Origin: Lachnospiraceae bacterium
GTDB lineage: Bacteria; Bacillota; Clostridia; Lachnospirales; Lachnospiraceae
Reading direction: 5' to 3'
Assembly: GCA_017475845.1 (NCBI GenBank)
Contig: JAFVEU010000250.1
Span: 1-8,583, forward strand
DNA: 8,583 bases
This document shows, in pieces, positions 1-6,712 of the stretch. The stretch's first letter is position 1, and the number at the start of each line of letters is the position of its first letter. Position numbers and translations under genes: made by a program. The notes under the pieces were generated by a model, which saw only the letters and a list, made by a program, of their open reading frames with translations, had not been told where the DNA came from and made no database searches.

Positions 1-912
1 AAGAATTTCAGGCCGGAACTGAAGAGAGGATCTCTGGATGGGGACAGTGCAGCAAAGGAAAGCGGCACTACCCTTAACGCCATTAATAACGGACTTACGG
101 TGAACCTAAAGGACAGGACCGTGGTGGATTTCTTCAGAAAGAGATATCTCTTAAAGGACATTCATATGTCCATTCCCACGGGGCACATGGTACTGCTCCT
201 CGGAGGTTCGGGAGCCGGAAAGACCACCTTCCTCAACGCTCTTACGGGCTACGAGAAGGCAAATGCCCAAGTAATGCTGAATGGCGGCGATATCTACAAT
301 AATTACGAAAATATGAAATACGATCTGGGTTTTGTGCCGCAGCAGGACCTTATGAGAGACGGGGATACGGTGGCAATGACACTGCTTGATGCGGCAGGGC
401 TCAGGCTTCCGAAGAGCTACAGTATCTTCCGCAAGATAGAACGAATGGATGAGCTCCTTGATAAGTTCGGTCTTTCATCCGTTAAGAATAACCTGGTGGA
501 AAAGCTGTCGGGAGGACAGAGGAAGAGACTCTCCATTGCCATGGAATTTGTTTCCGATCCCACCCTTTTTATCCTTGACGAACCGGATTCCGGACTTGAC
601 GGCATAGTGGCAAGAAAGCTTTTTGAGAGCCTTCGCTCCATCGCAGATGAAGGGAAGATCGTTATAGTCATAACCCACACCCCTGACAGGGTCATCGATC
701 TTTTTGATGATGTCATAGTGCTGGCAAAGGATGCAAACCGGACGGGGCGCCTTGCTTTCTACGGTTCCATTGACGAGGCATACTCTTTCTTCGACAAAGG
801 ATCCATGGAGGACATTCTCCGCTCCATCAACCAGAAGGATGAAGGGGGAGAGGGCAGGTCGGATGAATTCATTGAGAAGTATGCCATTAATATCTCTGAA
901 CAGGCGGTATGA
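1..912 (+). CDS. ABC transporter ATP-binding protein (ABCG-like), 5'-truncated by window edge
   Basis: This is the nucleotide-binding subunit of an ABC transporter, probably powering the permease encoded next to it. The reading frame is open from base 1 (AAG codon) without a stop, so 303 residues of a longer protein are visible and the true start lies upstream; the GTG at 100 is an internal codon. The full ATPase core can be read: Walker A GGSGAGKTT (bases 202-228), Q-loop PQQD (337-348), signature LSGGQRKR (505-528), Walker B FILDEPDSGLD (568-600) and the switch histidine in ITHTP (676-678). The core resembles ABCG/White-type ATPases. In Lachnospiraceae such proteins often carry an N-terminal FHA phosphothreonine-binding domain; that part would lie outside the window, so its presence is only a guess. 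The stop overlaps or nearly touches the permease start, which implies translational coupling. The substrate is unknown. Confidence 0.93.
   Translation, partial: KNFRPELKRGSLDGDSAAKESGTTLNAINNGLTVNLKDRTVVDFFRKRYLLKDIHMSIPTGHMVLLLGGSGAGKTTFLNALTGYEKANAQVMLNGGDIYNNYENMKYDLGFVPQQDLMRDGDTVAMTLLDAAGLRLPKSYSIFRKIERMDELLDKFGLSSVKNNLVEKLSGGQRKRLSIAMEFVSDPTLFILDEPDSGLDGIVARKLFESLRSIADEGKIVIVITHTPDRVIDLFDDVIVLAKDANRTGRLAFYGSIDEAYSFFDKGSMEDILRSINQKDEGGEGRSDEFIEKYAINISEQAV
902..907 (+). promoter_or_regulatory. Ribosome binding site AGGCGG deciding the permease start
   Basis: AGGCGG differs from AGGAGG at one base. It ends 7 bases before the ATG at 915 but only 1 base before the ATG at 909, so it favours 915 as the start of the downstream permease. 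It lies inside the last codons of the ATPase gene. Confidence 0.5.
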
Positions 913-914
913 TC

Positions 915-1901
915 ATGGAAAACAGCGGGAAAACGGAAGAACTGAACCTTAAGGAAACAGAACAGCTAAAATATACTGGCCGTATCGGCCAGACCTTTAT
1001 CTATTTGATCAAGCTTTTCAGGATCTTTATCTTCAGGAATGACTGGAAGGTGCTTCCCATGGCGGCAGTGATCGCAGGACTGGTTTCAATGGTGGTGGGA
1101 AAGGGGCTCTTTGTCACCATGGAGGGAACCCTGCAGGGAGCCTTTGCTCTGAGCTGTGTATGCATCTGGAACGGGTTCTTTAATTCCATTCAGTTGATAT
1201 GCAGGGAGAGACCGGTCATAAAAAGAGAGCACAGAGCGGGCCTTCACATGACTTCCTATGTATGTGCCCATCTTATTTTCCAATTCCTTTTATGTGCGGC
1301 CCAGACGGGGATCATCATCGTTGTCTGCAGGTTTTCCGGGATAAAGTTCCCTGCAGACGGGATAATGTTTAAGGGAGCAGATGGTTTCATTCTGGAATTT
1401 GCCGTCACTCTTTTTGTCATAACCTATGCTTCCGATATTCTGGCGCTTATGATATCGGCTATCGTACATAACACCACCACGGCCATGACGGTAATGCCCT
1501 TCATGCTAATCGTGCAGCTGGTTTTTGCAGGTTATTTCAATATCCCTGCTGCTCTTTCGGAAGTGACCAACTTAATGGTCTCAAAGTGGGGAACCCAGAG
1601 CTTATGCGCTCTGGCACGATATAACGATCTTCCGGCCGTTCTGGTCTGGAATAGAATGGTGGCCGCGGGAAGCGTGGATCTGGGCGGAGGAGTAAAGCTG
1701 TCCGAGGTGATGAAGTTCGTGGAAGAGAATGGTATGAGGGAAAAGGTCCTCTATGAAATGGGGAAAGCGAGCCAGAATCCCGTGTATGTGTCCACCGCTG
1801 AGAATCTCATCTCCTGCTGGCAGCATATGGCGGTATTTGCCGCGGTCTTTGCTTTTGTGACCGTTGTATTCATGGAGTTCATAGACAGGGATAAACGCTG
1901 A
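915..1901 (+). CDS. ABC-2 type transporter permease subunit
   Basis: This is an integral membrane protein of 328 residues that probably forms the channel half of an exporter with the preceding ATPase. Counted from the alternative ATG at 909 (two residues longer), hydrophobic segments fall at about 49-67, 78-98, 116-141, 160-186, 191-212 and 306-325, which gives six membrane spans. A polar stretch of roughly 90 residues lies between spans five and six, and the charged N-terminus should be cytoplasmic. This layout matches the ABC-2 permeases that pair with ABCG-like ATPases. The start at 915 is chosen because AGGCGG sits 7 bases upstream; the ATG at 909 would overlap the ATPase stop as ATGA and cannot be excluded. 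The gene ends 3 bases from the convergent regulator stop. Substrate unknown. It shows no functional link to the galactoside genes beyond position. Confidence 0.85.
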   Translation: MENSGKTEELNLKETEQLKYTGRIGQTFIYLIKLFRIFIFRNDWKVLPMAAVIAGLVSMVVGKGLFVTMEGTLQGAFALSCVCIWNGFFNSIQLICRERPVIKREHRAGLHMTSYVCAHLIFQFLLCAAQTGIIIVVCRFSGIKFPADGIMFKGADGFILEFAVTLFVITYASDILALMISAIVHNTTTAMTVMPFMLIVQLVFAGYFNIPAALSEVTNLMVSKWGTQSLCALARYNDLPAVLVWNRMVAAGSVDLGGGVKLSEVMKFVEENGMREKVLYEMGKASQNPVYVSTAENLISCWQHMAVFAAVFAFVTVVFMEFIDRDKR

Positions 1902-1904
1902 ATG

Positions 1905-2738
1905 TCACCCCTGCTGTGTCTTCCGGTAGTCGGAGGGTGAGCTTCCGAAGTGGCGCTTAAAGGCCTTGGAAAAGGTAAAGGTGTCATTGTAGCCCACGCT
2001 TGCGGCGATCTGGTTCACGTTCATATTCTCATCCGAGAGAAGCTTTACCGCCATTTTCATCCTGTAGGTCAGGAGATATTCCTGAAGGGAATAGCCGGTG
2101 GCCTCCTTGAAAAGCCGGGTGAGATAGCTTCTGTTAAGCCCCAGGGCCATGGCTATATTATCGATCTTTATAGGCTCCGAATACTTGAGCCGGACATAGG
2201 AGATCACATTCTTTACGTAGAGCAGGGAATTATTCTGCTCTCTTTCCTCCTTTGCGGAGGAATTCTCTATCATATAATCACAGATCTTATAGAGATTTCC
2301 CACACAGTAATACTGCCTCTTATAGTGCTTGAGCATATCCATGGCCAGATCCTCAATGGTCTTTGAATGCTCAAGGGGAGTATATACCGGATGCTCCGGG
2401 GAAAGACCTGATTCCTTTAAGATAAGAGGGATCTTCGGGCCTCCGATATGCACCCAGATGTATTCCCAGGGGTCGTACTTGTCCGCCTGGTAGAAGGTGC
2501 GGACGTTGTCGGGGATAAGGAAGATCTGGTGCTCGTGGATATCATACTGCCGGTTGTTGAGCCTTAGGATCCCCTTTCCCTTTATTATGAAATGGAGGAT
2601 TATCCTGTTTTTAACAAAATGCTCGTATGAATAGAGAGGTTCGCATTTATTCCGCCCCAGCTCATATAGATAAAAATCATCAGAATCTTCATAGTTTACA
2701 AACTTGCAAAAATCACATCCTTCAAGCTTAGCTGCCAT
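1905..2738 (-). CDS. AraC-family transcriptional regulator, probable alpha-galactoside regulator (MsmR/RafR-like)
   Basis: This is a cytoplasmic DNA-binding protein of 277 residues, the usual length for sugar-responsive AraC regulators. Residues about 36-100 form a cupin-like sugar-sensing domain (segments such as LHFIIKGKGILRLNN and IFLIPDNVRTFYQA). Residues about 174-274 form the double helix-turn-helix domain, with helices near 190-212 (IDNIAMALGLNRSYLTRLFK) and 239-262 (NVNQIAASVGYNDTFTFSKA), followed by the conserved FKRHFGSSPSDYRK end. The ATG at 2738 has a strong GGGAGG site six bases away. The gene is divergent from the GH36 alpha-galactosidase, with a shared 173-base control region, which is the usual arrangement for MsmR/RafR-type activators. 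I infer that it senses an alpha-galactoside and activates the galactosidase and transporter genes, and that it may control its own promoter. The exact inducer cannot be read from sequence. Confidence 0.92.
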   Translation of the reverse strand: MAAKLEGCDFCKFVNYEDSDDFYLYELGRNKCEPLYSYEHFVKNRIILHFIIKGKGILRLNNRQYDIHEHQIFLIPDNVRTFYQADKYDPWEYIWVHIGGPKIPLILKESGLSPEHPVYTPLEHSKTIEDLAMDMLKHYKRQYYCVGNLYKICDYMIENSSAKEEREQNNSLLYVKNVISYVRLKYSEPIKIDNIAMALGLNRSYLTRLFKEATGYSLQEYLLTYRMKMAVKLLSDENMNVNQIAASVGYNDTFTFSKAFKRHFGSSPSDYRKTQQG

Positions 2739-2742
2739 GATA

Positions 2743-2752
2743 CACCTCCCTT
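2743..2752 (-). promoter_or_regulatory. Strong ribosome binding site of the AraC-type regulator gene
   Basis: Read on the minus strand the site is AAGGGAGGTG, nearly fully complementary to the 16S rRNA tail. The core GGGAGG (2745-2750) leaves 6 bases before the ATG at 2738, which fixes that start. Confidence 0.8.
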
Positions 2753-2762
2753 ACTAAAAATC

Positions 2763-2771
2763 ATTATAACA
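2763..2771 (-). promoter_or_regulatory. Extended -10 promoter of the AraC-type regulator gene
   Basis: The minus strand reads TGTTATAAT, a perfect TATAAT (2763-2768) preceded by the extended -10 dinucleotide TG with one base between. No good -35 sits 16-18 bases upstream; the nearest candidate, TTGCAT, has a 15-base spacer, so the promoter probably relies on the extended -10. Transcription should start near 2756, giving a leader of about 17 bases. One copy of the TTTTGACA repeat lies directly upstream, so a protein bound there could block this promoter. Confidence 0.65.
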
Positions 2772-2773
2772 CC

Positions 2774-2803
2774 TTTTGACAAAATGCAAGTCACATTTTG
2801 ACA
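2774..2803. repeat. Two TTTTGACA direct repeats with a 22-base period; possible AraC-type operator
   Basis: TTTTGACA occurs at 2774-2781 and again at 2796-2803, a shift of 22 bases or about two helical turns. AraC-family proteins often bind as dimers to direct repeats spaced by about two turns, so this is a candidate operator for the divergently encoded regulator. The same stretch holds an inverted repeat, CAAAATG (2780-2786) and CATTTTG (2794-2800) around 7 bases. It lies roughly 55-85 bases upstream of the predicted galactosidase start point and just upstream of the regulator's own -10. The function is inferred. Confidence 0.45.
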
Positions 2804-2804
2804 T
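2790..2804. promoter_or_regulatory. Motif GTCACATTTTGACAT, copy 1 of a motif shared by both sugar operons
   Basis: This 15-base sequence agrees at 12 positions with GTCACAAAATGACAT at 5152-5166, upstream of the transporter operon. Both have the form GTCACA-N3-TGACAT and contain the inverted repeat GTCA-N5-TGAC. It overlaps the second TTTTGACA repeat. It is a candidate binding site for a regulator common to the galactosidase and importer, most simply the adjacent AraC-type protein. Confidence 0.45.
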
Positions 2805-2824
2805 TTTTATATCAAAAAAGTCCA

Positions 2825-2853
2825 TTCATAGAATCGTTTCACCTGATTATACT
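2825..2853 (+). promoter_or_regulatory. Promoter of the alpha-galactosidase gene
   Basis: TTCATA (2825-2830, four of six bases as in TTGACA) is followed after exactly 17 bases by TATACT (2848-2853, five of six as in TATAAT). Transcription should begin near 2860, leaving a leader of about 50 bases that contains the cre site. The weak -35 box fits a promoter needing an activator bound upstream. Confidence 0.55.
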
Positions 2854-2877
2854 GGAGAGTACCCTGAACCGATCATG

Positions 2878-2891
2878 TGTAACCGTTAACA
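2878..2891 (+). promoter_or_regulatory. CcpA catabolite-responsive element (cre)
   Basis: TGTAACCGTTAACA fits the Gram-positive cre consensus TGWAANCGNTNWCA at all constrained positions. It lies about 18-31 bases downstream of the predicted galactosidase start point and 20 bases before the ATG, where CcpA with phosphorylated HPr would act as a roadblock. Carbon catabolite repression of alpha-galactosidase genes is well established in Bacillota. A site for another LacI-family repressor is the main alternative. Confidence 0.7.
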
Positions 2892-2911
2892 GTTTTTGAA
2901 AGGTTTTACGA

Positions 2912-5110
2912 ATGGACATTATCTGGCACAGCAAATCAAGGCAGTATCATTTGTATAACGATAAGATCAGCTATATCATGGGAGTCACGCCTCTCGGGGA
3001 TCTGGGCAGCATTTATTTCGGAAGCCGGATCCATGATAAGGAAGATATGTCTTATGTGGTAAACCGGTTTATGCTGTCAAATGTGGCAGTGGATCCGGAT
3101 ACGGAATCCTATTCCATGGAGCTTAACTGTCAGGAATATCCCTGCTTCGGCACCACGGATTTCGGCACCCAGGCATATGAGGTGGAGATCTCCAACGGAT
3201 CCAGAGTGAGCGCCTTTGCGTACAGGGATCATAAGATCTTTAAGGGCAAGTCCCCTTTAAGGGGTCTTCCTGCCACCTATGCGGATGAAGATGAGGCCAT
3301 GACCCTGGAGGTATATCTGGATGACGAAGTGGCAAGGATGTCTCTGACCCTTTCATATACCATATTTGACAGGTATCCCGTGATCGCAAGACATGCGGTG
3401 TTCACCAATAACGGCCCCTCGGAGACAAAGCTCACAAAAGCGCTGAGCGCATGTATCGATCTTCCTGATCAGGGTTACGAATGGATGCAGTTTTCGGGAG
3501 CCTGGGCGAGAGAGAGGATCCCTGAGGTAAGGAAGCTTACCCCGGGGAGTATTTCCATAGAGAGCAAGCGCGGCGTATCCAGCGCCAATCAGAATCCCTT
3601 TGTGATAGTAAAGAGACCGGGAACGGATGATTTCGCCGGTGAAGCCATAGGGATGTCCTTTGTTTACAGCGGAAATTTTGTGGCTCAGGCCGAGTGTGAT
3701 ACCTTCGGACGTTTAAGGCTGCTTATGGGCATCAATCCCGACAGGTTTACATGGCCCTTAAAGCAGGGGGAGTCCTTCGAGACTCCCGAGGTGGTCATTG
3801 CCCGCACGAATGAAGGACTTAACAGCTTAAGCCAGACCTATCACGATCTTTACAACAATAATCTGGTAAGAGGAAAGTGGAAGAACACACCGAGACCTAT
3901 CCTTATCAACAACTGGGAAGCCACCTTTATGGACTTCGACGAGGAAAGGATCCTGAAGATCGCCGAAAAGGCAAGGGATGCCGGAGTTGAGCTCTTTGTC
4001 CTGGACGACGGATGGTTCGGAGAGAGGAATGACGATACCGCGGGTCTGGGTGACTGGGTGGAGAATACGAAAAAGCTCCCTCAGGGAATGGCGGGTCTTT
4101 CGAGGAAGGTCAATGCCCTTGGGATGAAGTTCGGTTTCTGGATCGAACCCGAAATGGTGAATCCCGACAGCAATCTGTTCAGAAGGCATCCGGAATGGGC
4201 CCTGGCGACTCCGGGGAGGAAGTCGTCCCTGGGAAGACACCAGCTGGTCCTTGATTTTTCAAGGGAAGAGGTGGTGGAGTACGTCTACGGCATGCTTAAA
4301 AAGGTCATAGAGAACGCCGAGATCAGCTACATCAAATGGGACATGAACCGTTCCCTAACGGAGGTCTGCAATGCGAATCTTCCCGCTATAGAACAGGGGA
4401 CGATCTACCACAGATATATTATGGGCGTCTACAGCCTGTATGAGAAGCTTAAGAATGATTTCCCGGAGATACTCTTTGAATCCTGCTCATCGGGCGGGAA
4501 CAGATATGATGCGGGAATGCTCTATTATGCGCCTCAGGCCTGGTGCTCGGACAATACCGATGCCATTGACAGGATAAGGATACAGTACGGAACCTCCTTC
4601 GGATATCCCATATCCTCCATAGGAGCCCATGTTTCCGCAGTCCCAAACCAGCAGACAGGACGAAGCGTTTCGATCTCAACCAGGGCGGATGTGGCATATT
4701 TTGGCACATTCGGATATGAGCTGGATCTGAACAGGATAAGCGAAGAGGAGTTTGAAGAGGTTAAAAAGCAGATAAGCTTCATGAAGAAATACAGGGAGCT
4801 TATCCAGTTCGGTACTTTTTACAGGCTCCGCTCTCCCTTTGAAAAGGATCAGGCTTCCTGGATAGTGGTCTCAAAGGACAGAAAGAAGGCTGTGTTCGGC
4901 TTCTTTTCCATGAAGGCGAAGGTGAACGAGCTTCCGGGATTTATAAAGCTCGCAGGCCTTAAGGAGGATCTTAAATATGTGATCCGGGGTGAGAGATACT
5001 ACGGAGACGAGCTTATGAATATGGGACTGGCTCTTGGGAGATTCTGCAGCAGCGGCTTCTTCGCAAGACAGGAATACCATTCCTTTGTGGAGGTGCTTGA
5101 AGCGGAGTGA
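2912..5110 (+). CDS. GH36 alpha-galactosidase
   Basis: This enzyme hydrolyses terminal alpha-1,6-linked galactose from melibiose, raffinose, stachyose and similar sugars with retention of configuration. It has 732 residues, the normal length for bacterial GH36, and no signal peptide, so it should be cytoplasmic. An N-terminal beta-sandwich (about 20-290) is followed by the TIM-barrel catalytic domain (about 325-630) and a C-terminal beta domain (about 650-730). Catalytic features are intact: the nucleophile Asp477 in KWDMNR, the acid/base Asp547 in WCSDNTD, and the substrate-binding segments NNWEATF, LDDGWFG (Asp365, Asp366), WIEPEMV and ESCSSGGNRYD. The 70-residue gap between the two catalytic aspartates matches characterised GH36 enzymes. 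The start at 2912 has GAAAGG (2898-2903) eight bases upstream. It is divergent from the AraC-type regulator and followed by the sugar importer. Members of this group are usually called aga, rafA or melA; which name applies is not clear. Confidence 0.97.
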   Translation: MDIIWHSKSRQYHLYNDKISYIMGVTPLGDLGSIYFGSRIHDKEDMSYVVNRFMLSNVAVDPDTESYSMELNCQEYPCFGTTDFGTQAYEVEISNGSRVSAFAYRDHKIFKGKSPLRGLPATYADEDEAMTLEVYLDDEVARMSLTLSYTIFDRYPVIARHAVFTNNGPSETKLTKALSACIDLPDQGYEWMQFSGAWARERIPEVRKLTPGSISIESKRGVSSANQNPFVIVKRPGTDDFAGEAIGMSFVYSGNFVAQAECDTFGRLRLLMGINPDRFTWPLKQGESFETPEVVIARTNEGLNSLSQTYHDLYNNNLVRGKWKNTPRPILINNWEATFMDFDEERILKIAEKARDAGVELFVLDDGWFGERNDDTAGLGDWVENTKKLPQGMAGLSRKVNALGMKFGFWIEPEMVNPDSNLFRRHPEWALATPGRKSSLGRHQLVLDFSREEVVEYVYGMLKKVIENAEISYIKWDMNRSLTEVCNANLPAIEQGTIYHRYIMGVYSLYEKLKNDFPEILFESCSSGGNRYDAGMLYYAPQAWCSDNTDAIDRIRIQYGTSFGYPISSIGAHVSAVPNQQTGRSVSISTRADVAYFGTFGYELDLNRISEEEFEEVKKQISFMKKYRELIQFGTFYRLRSPFEKDQASWIVVSKDRKKAVFGFFSMKAKVNELPGFIKLAGLKEDLKYVIRGERYYGDELMNMGLALGRFCSSGFFARQEYHSFVEVLEAE

Positions 5111-5151
5111 AGTATGCTATCCCGGGCTTCACAGGACAGGAGATAAAGCTG

Positions 5152-5166
5152 GTCACAAAATGACAT
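5152..5166. promoter_or_regulatory. Motif GTCACAAAATGACAT, copy 2 of the shared motif
   Basis: It matches the element at 2790-2804 at 12 of 15 positions and keeps the GTCA-N5-TGAC inverted repeat. Its centre is about 46 bases before the start point predicted from the TATACT box at 5193, a typical activator position near the -35 region. I infer that one regulator controls both units. Confidence 0.42.
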
Positions 5167-5192
5167 GATGATTTCACGAATTACCATACCCA

Positions 5193-5198
5193 TATACT
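5193..5198 (+). promoter_or_regulatory. Possible -10 box of the transporter operon
   Basis: TATACT matches TATAAT at five of six bases and is the same hexamer as the galactosidase -10. No convincing -35 lies 16-18 bases upstream, as expected for an activator-dependent promoter with the shared motif just upstream. A start near 5205 would give a leader of about 88 bases. The evidence is suggestive only. Confidence 0.35.
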
Positions 5199-5280
5199 GA
5201 TACATTGATTATCATGAAGAGGTAATCGTGATCGGAAAAGGGTGATATTACGTTTACTAAAGATCAAGGTATTTTTTATT

Positions 5281-5286
5281 AGGAGG
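5281..5286 (+). promoter_or_regulatory. Perfect ribosome binding site AGGAGG of the binding-protein gene
   Basis: AGGAGG with a 6-base spacer to the ATG at 5293 fixes the start of the lipoprotein gene and excludes the in-frame GTG at 5242. Such a strong site fits the need for an excess of binding protein over permeases. Confidence 0.9.
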
Positions 5287-5292
5287 TTATGT

Positions 5293-6675
5293 ATGAAAAA
5301 GAAAATAGTAGCTATTTTACTCAGCGCCTTTACCGCTTTTTCTCTTATCGCCTGTGGCGGTGCGGGTACGGCAGCTCCTGCGGATCAGGCAGCACCCGCG
5401 GCTGAAGAAGCGGCTCCCGCGGCTGAGCCCGAAGCGCCTGCAGCAGAAGAAGCGGCTCCCGCAGCTGAAGAGGCGGCTCCCGAGAGCATCGGCAGCAGCG
5501 TAGCAGGTGAGCTTTCCGTAACCATCTGGGATGAGGGCCAGAGACCCGGACTCCAGCAGATCGTTGACGAGTGGAGCGCACAGTCAGGCGTTAAGGCTAC
5601 CATCCAGGTTGTGGACTGGAATGATTACTGGACACTTCTTGAAGCCGGAGCAACAGGCGGAGAGCTTCCCGATGTATTCTGGATGCACTCAAACGTAGCC
5701 CAGAAGTACATGGAGAACGATCTTCTTCTGGATCTCACTGACAGGATCGCTTCCAGTGACAAGATCGACTTAAATAACTACTATGAAGGTATAGTAAATC
5801 TGTATAAGTCTGACGGCAAGCAGTATGCGGTTCCCAAGGATATAGACACCATCGCTCTCTGGTACAACAAGACCATATTTGATGAGATGGGGGTTCCTTA
5901 TCCCGATGATACATGGACATGGGATGACTTCGCTGCAAACGCAAAGAAGCTTACAAATGCGGATCACTGGGGATATGCCATCGCTCCCGGAAACAACCAG
6001 GAAGGCTATTACAATACCATCTATTCAATGGGCGGCTATGTTATAAGCGACGACAAGAAGACCTCCGGTATGGATGATCCTAATTCCATCAAGGCTGTCA
6101 AGCTCTTCACCGACATGATAGCAGACGGCTCCTGCCCTGACCTTGCAACCGTTTCCGAGACAGCTCCCAACGAGCTTCTCTGCGCAGGCAAGACAGCAAT
6201 GGCCATCAACGGCTCATGGATGCTCGCAGGCTACAGGGACAACGAATATGCGGCAGCAAACTGTGATGTGGCAGTTCTTCCTTATACCAACTCTCCTGAT
6301 GACCGTGTATCCATCTACAACGGGCTTGGATGGGCAGCTGCAGCAAACGGCAAGAACATCGACGCGGCATGGTCACTTATAGAGTACCTCGGCTCCAAGG
6401 AAGCACAGCTCAAGCAGGCTGAACTGGGTGTTACAATGTCAGCCTACAAGGGAACCTCGGATGCATGGGTTAAGAGCGTTGACTGTTTCGACCTTAACGG
6501 ACATATGCAGATGCTGAACGCAAAGCTGGTATTCAGACCTTACTCAAGAGACACCACAGTATGGGAAGATATGATGATCGAGAAGCTTCAGGATGCATGG
6601 ACCGGTTCCAGGCCTGTAGAGGATGTCTGCAAGGATATCGCTGCAGAGATGAATTCGGATCTTGCCGAGGAATAA
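5293..6675 (+). CDS. Sugar ABC transporter substrate-binding lipoprotein (CUT1 family)
   Basis: This is the extracellular receptor that captures an oligosaccharide and delivers it to the two permeases encoded downstream. The 460-residue protein starts with a lipoprotein signal peptide: MKKK, a hydrophobic core and the lipobox LIAC with the lipidated Cys21, so it should be anchored to the outer face of the membrane. Residues 22-66 form an Ala/Pro/Glu linker with heptads such as AAPAAEE. The mature fold runs from about 68 (GELSVTIWDEG) and shows solute-binding protein family 1 features, including LPDVFWMHSN, AVPKDIDTIALWYNK, TWDDFAANAKKL and AWSLIEYLGSKEAQ. The start is fixed by AGGAGG. It is the first gene of the importer operon, downstream of an alpha-galactosidase, so raffinose-type sugars are the likely ligand, as in RafE/MsmE systems. 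Ligand specificity cannot be proved from the sequence. Confidence 0.95.
   Translation: MKKKIVAILLSAFTAFSLIACGGAGTAAPADQAAPAAEEAAPAAEPEAPAAEEAAPAAEEAAPESIGSSVAGELSVTIWDEGQRPGLQQIVDEWSAQSGVKATIQVVDWNDYWTLLEAGATGGELPDVFWMHSNVAQKYMENDLLLDLTDRIASSDKIDLNNYYEGIVNLYKSDGKQYAVPKDIDTIALWYNKTIFDEMGVPYPDDTWTWDDFAANAKKLTNADHWGYAIAPGNNQEGYYNTIYSMGGYVISDDKKTSGMDDPNSIKAVKLFTDMIADGSCPDLATVSETAPNELLCAGKTAMAINGSWMLAGYRDNEYAAANCDVAVLPYTNSPDDRVSIYNGLGWAAAANGKNIDAAWSLIEYLGSKEAQLKQAELGVTMSAYKGTSDAWVKSVDCFDLNGHMQMLNAKLVFRPYSRDTTVWEDMMIEKLQDAWTGSRPVEDVCKDIAAEMNSDLAEE
5389..5481 (+). repeat. In-frame 21-base repeats encoding the Ala/Pro/Glu heptad linker
   Basis: Four tandem 21-base units (5389-5472) plus a partial fifth encode AAPAAEE, AAPAAEP, EAPAAEE, AAPAAEE and AAPE. 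The copies differ mainly at third codon positions. The linker joins the lipidated cysteine to the binding domain and probably spans the cell wall mesh. The near-identical units could expand or contract by slippage without shifting the frame. Confidence 0.8.
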
Positions 6676-6712
6676 GATTTCCTTCATTAAACCAATGTGA
6701 TACCATAACAGT

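Noticed and set aside
1950..2366. 138-codon plus-strand frame opposite the AraC-type regulator
   Set aside because: It is a shadow of the regulator coding sequence; the minus strand encodes a clear double helix-turn-helix domain.
3827..4240. 137-codon open frame on the minus strand inside the alpha-galactosidase gene
   Set aside because: It is fully antisense to a conserved catalytic region, has no recognisable domain, and is explained by the codon usage of the real gene.
5108..5131. Possible terminator hairpin after the alpha-galactosidase (TGAAG with CTTCA)
   Set aside because: There are only five pairs, a long loop and no U-run; it is not a credible terminator.
5165..5200. Possible 11-codon leader peptide starting MMISRITIP
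   Set aside because: No ribosome binding site precedes it, and it overlaps the putative -10 box of the transporter operon.
5228..5245. Five-codon GTG mini-ORF (MIGKG) in the transporter leader with AAGAGG upstream
   Set aside because: It is too short to distinguish from chance, and no attenuator hairpins or regulatory codon run accompany it.
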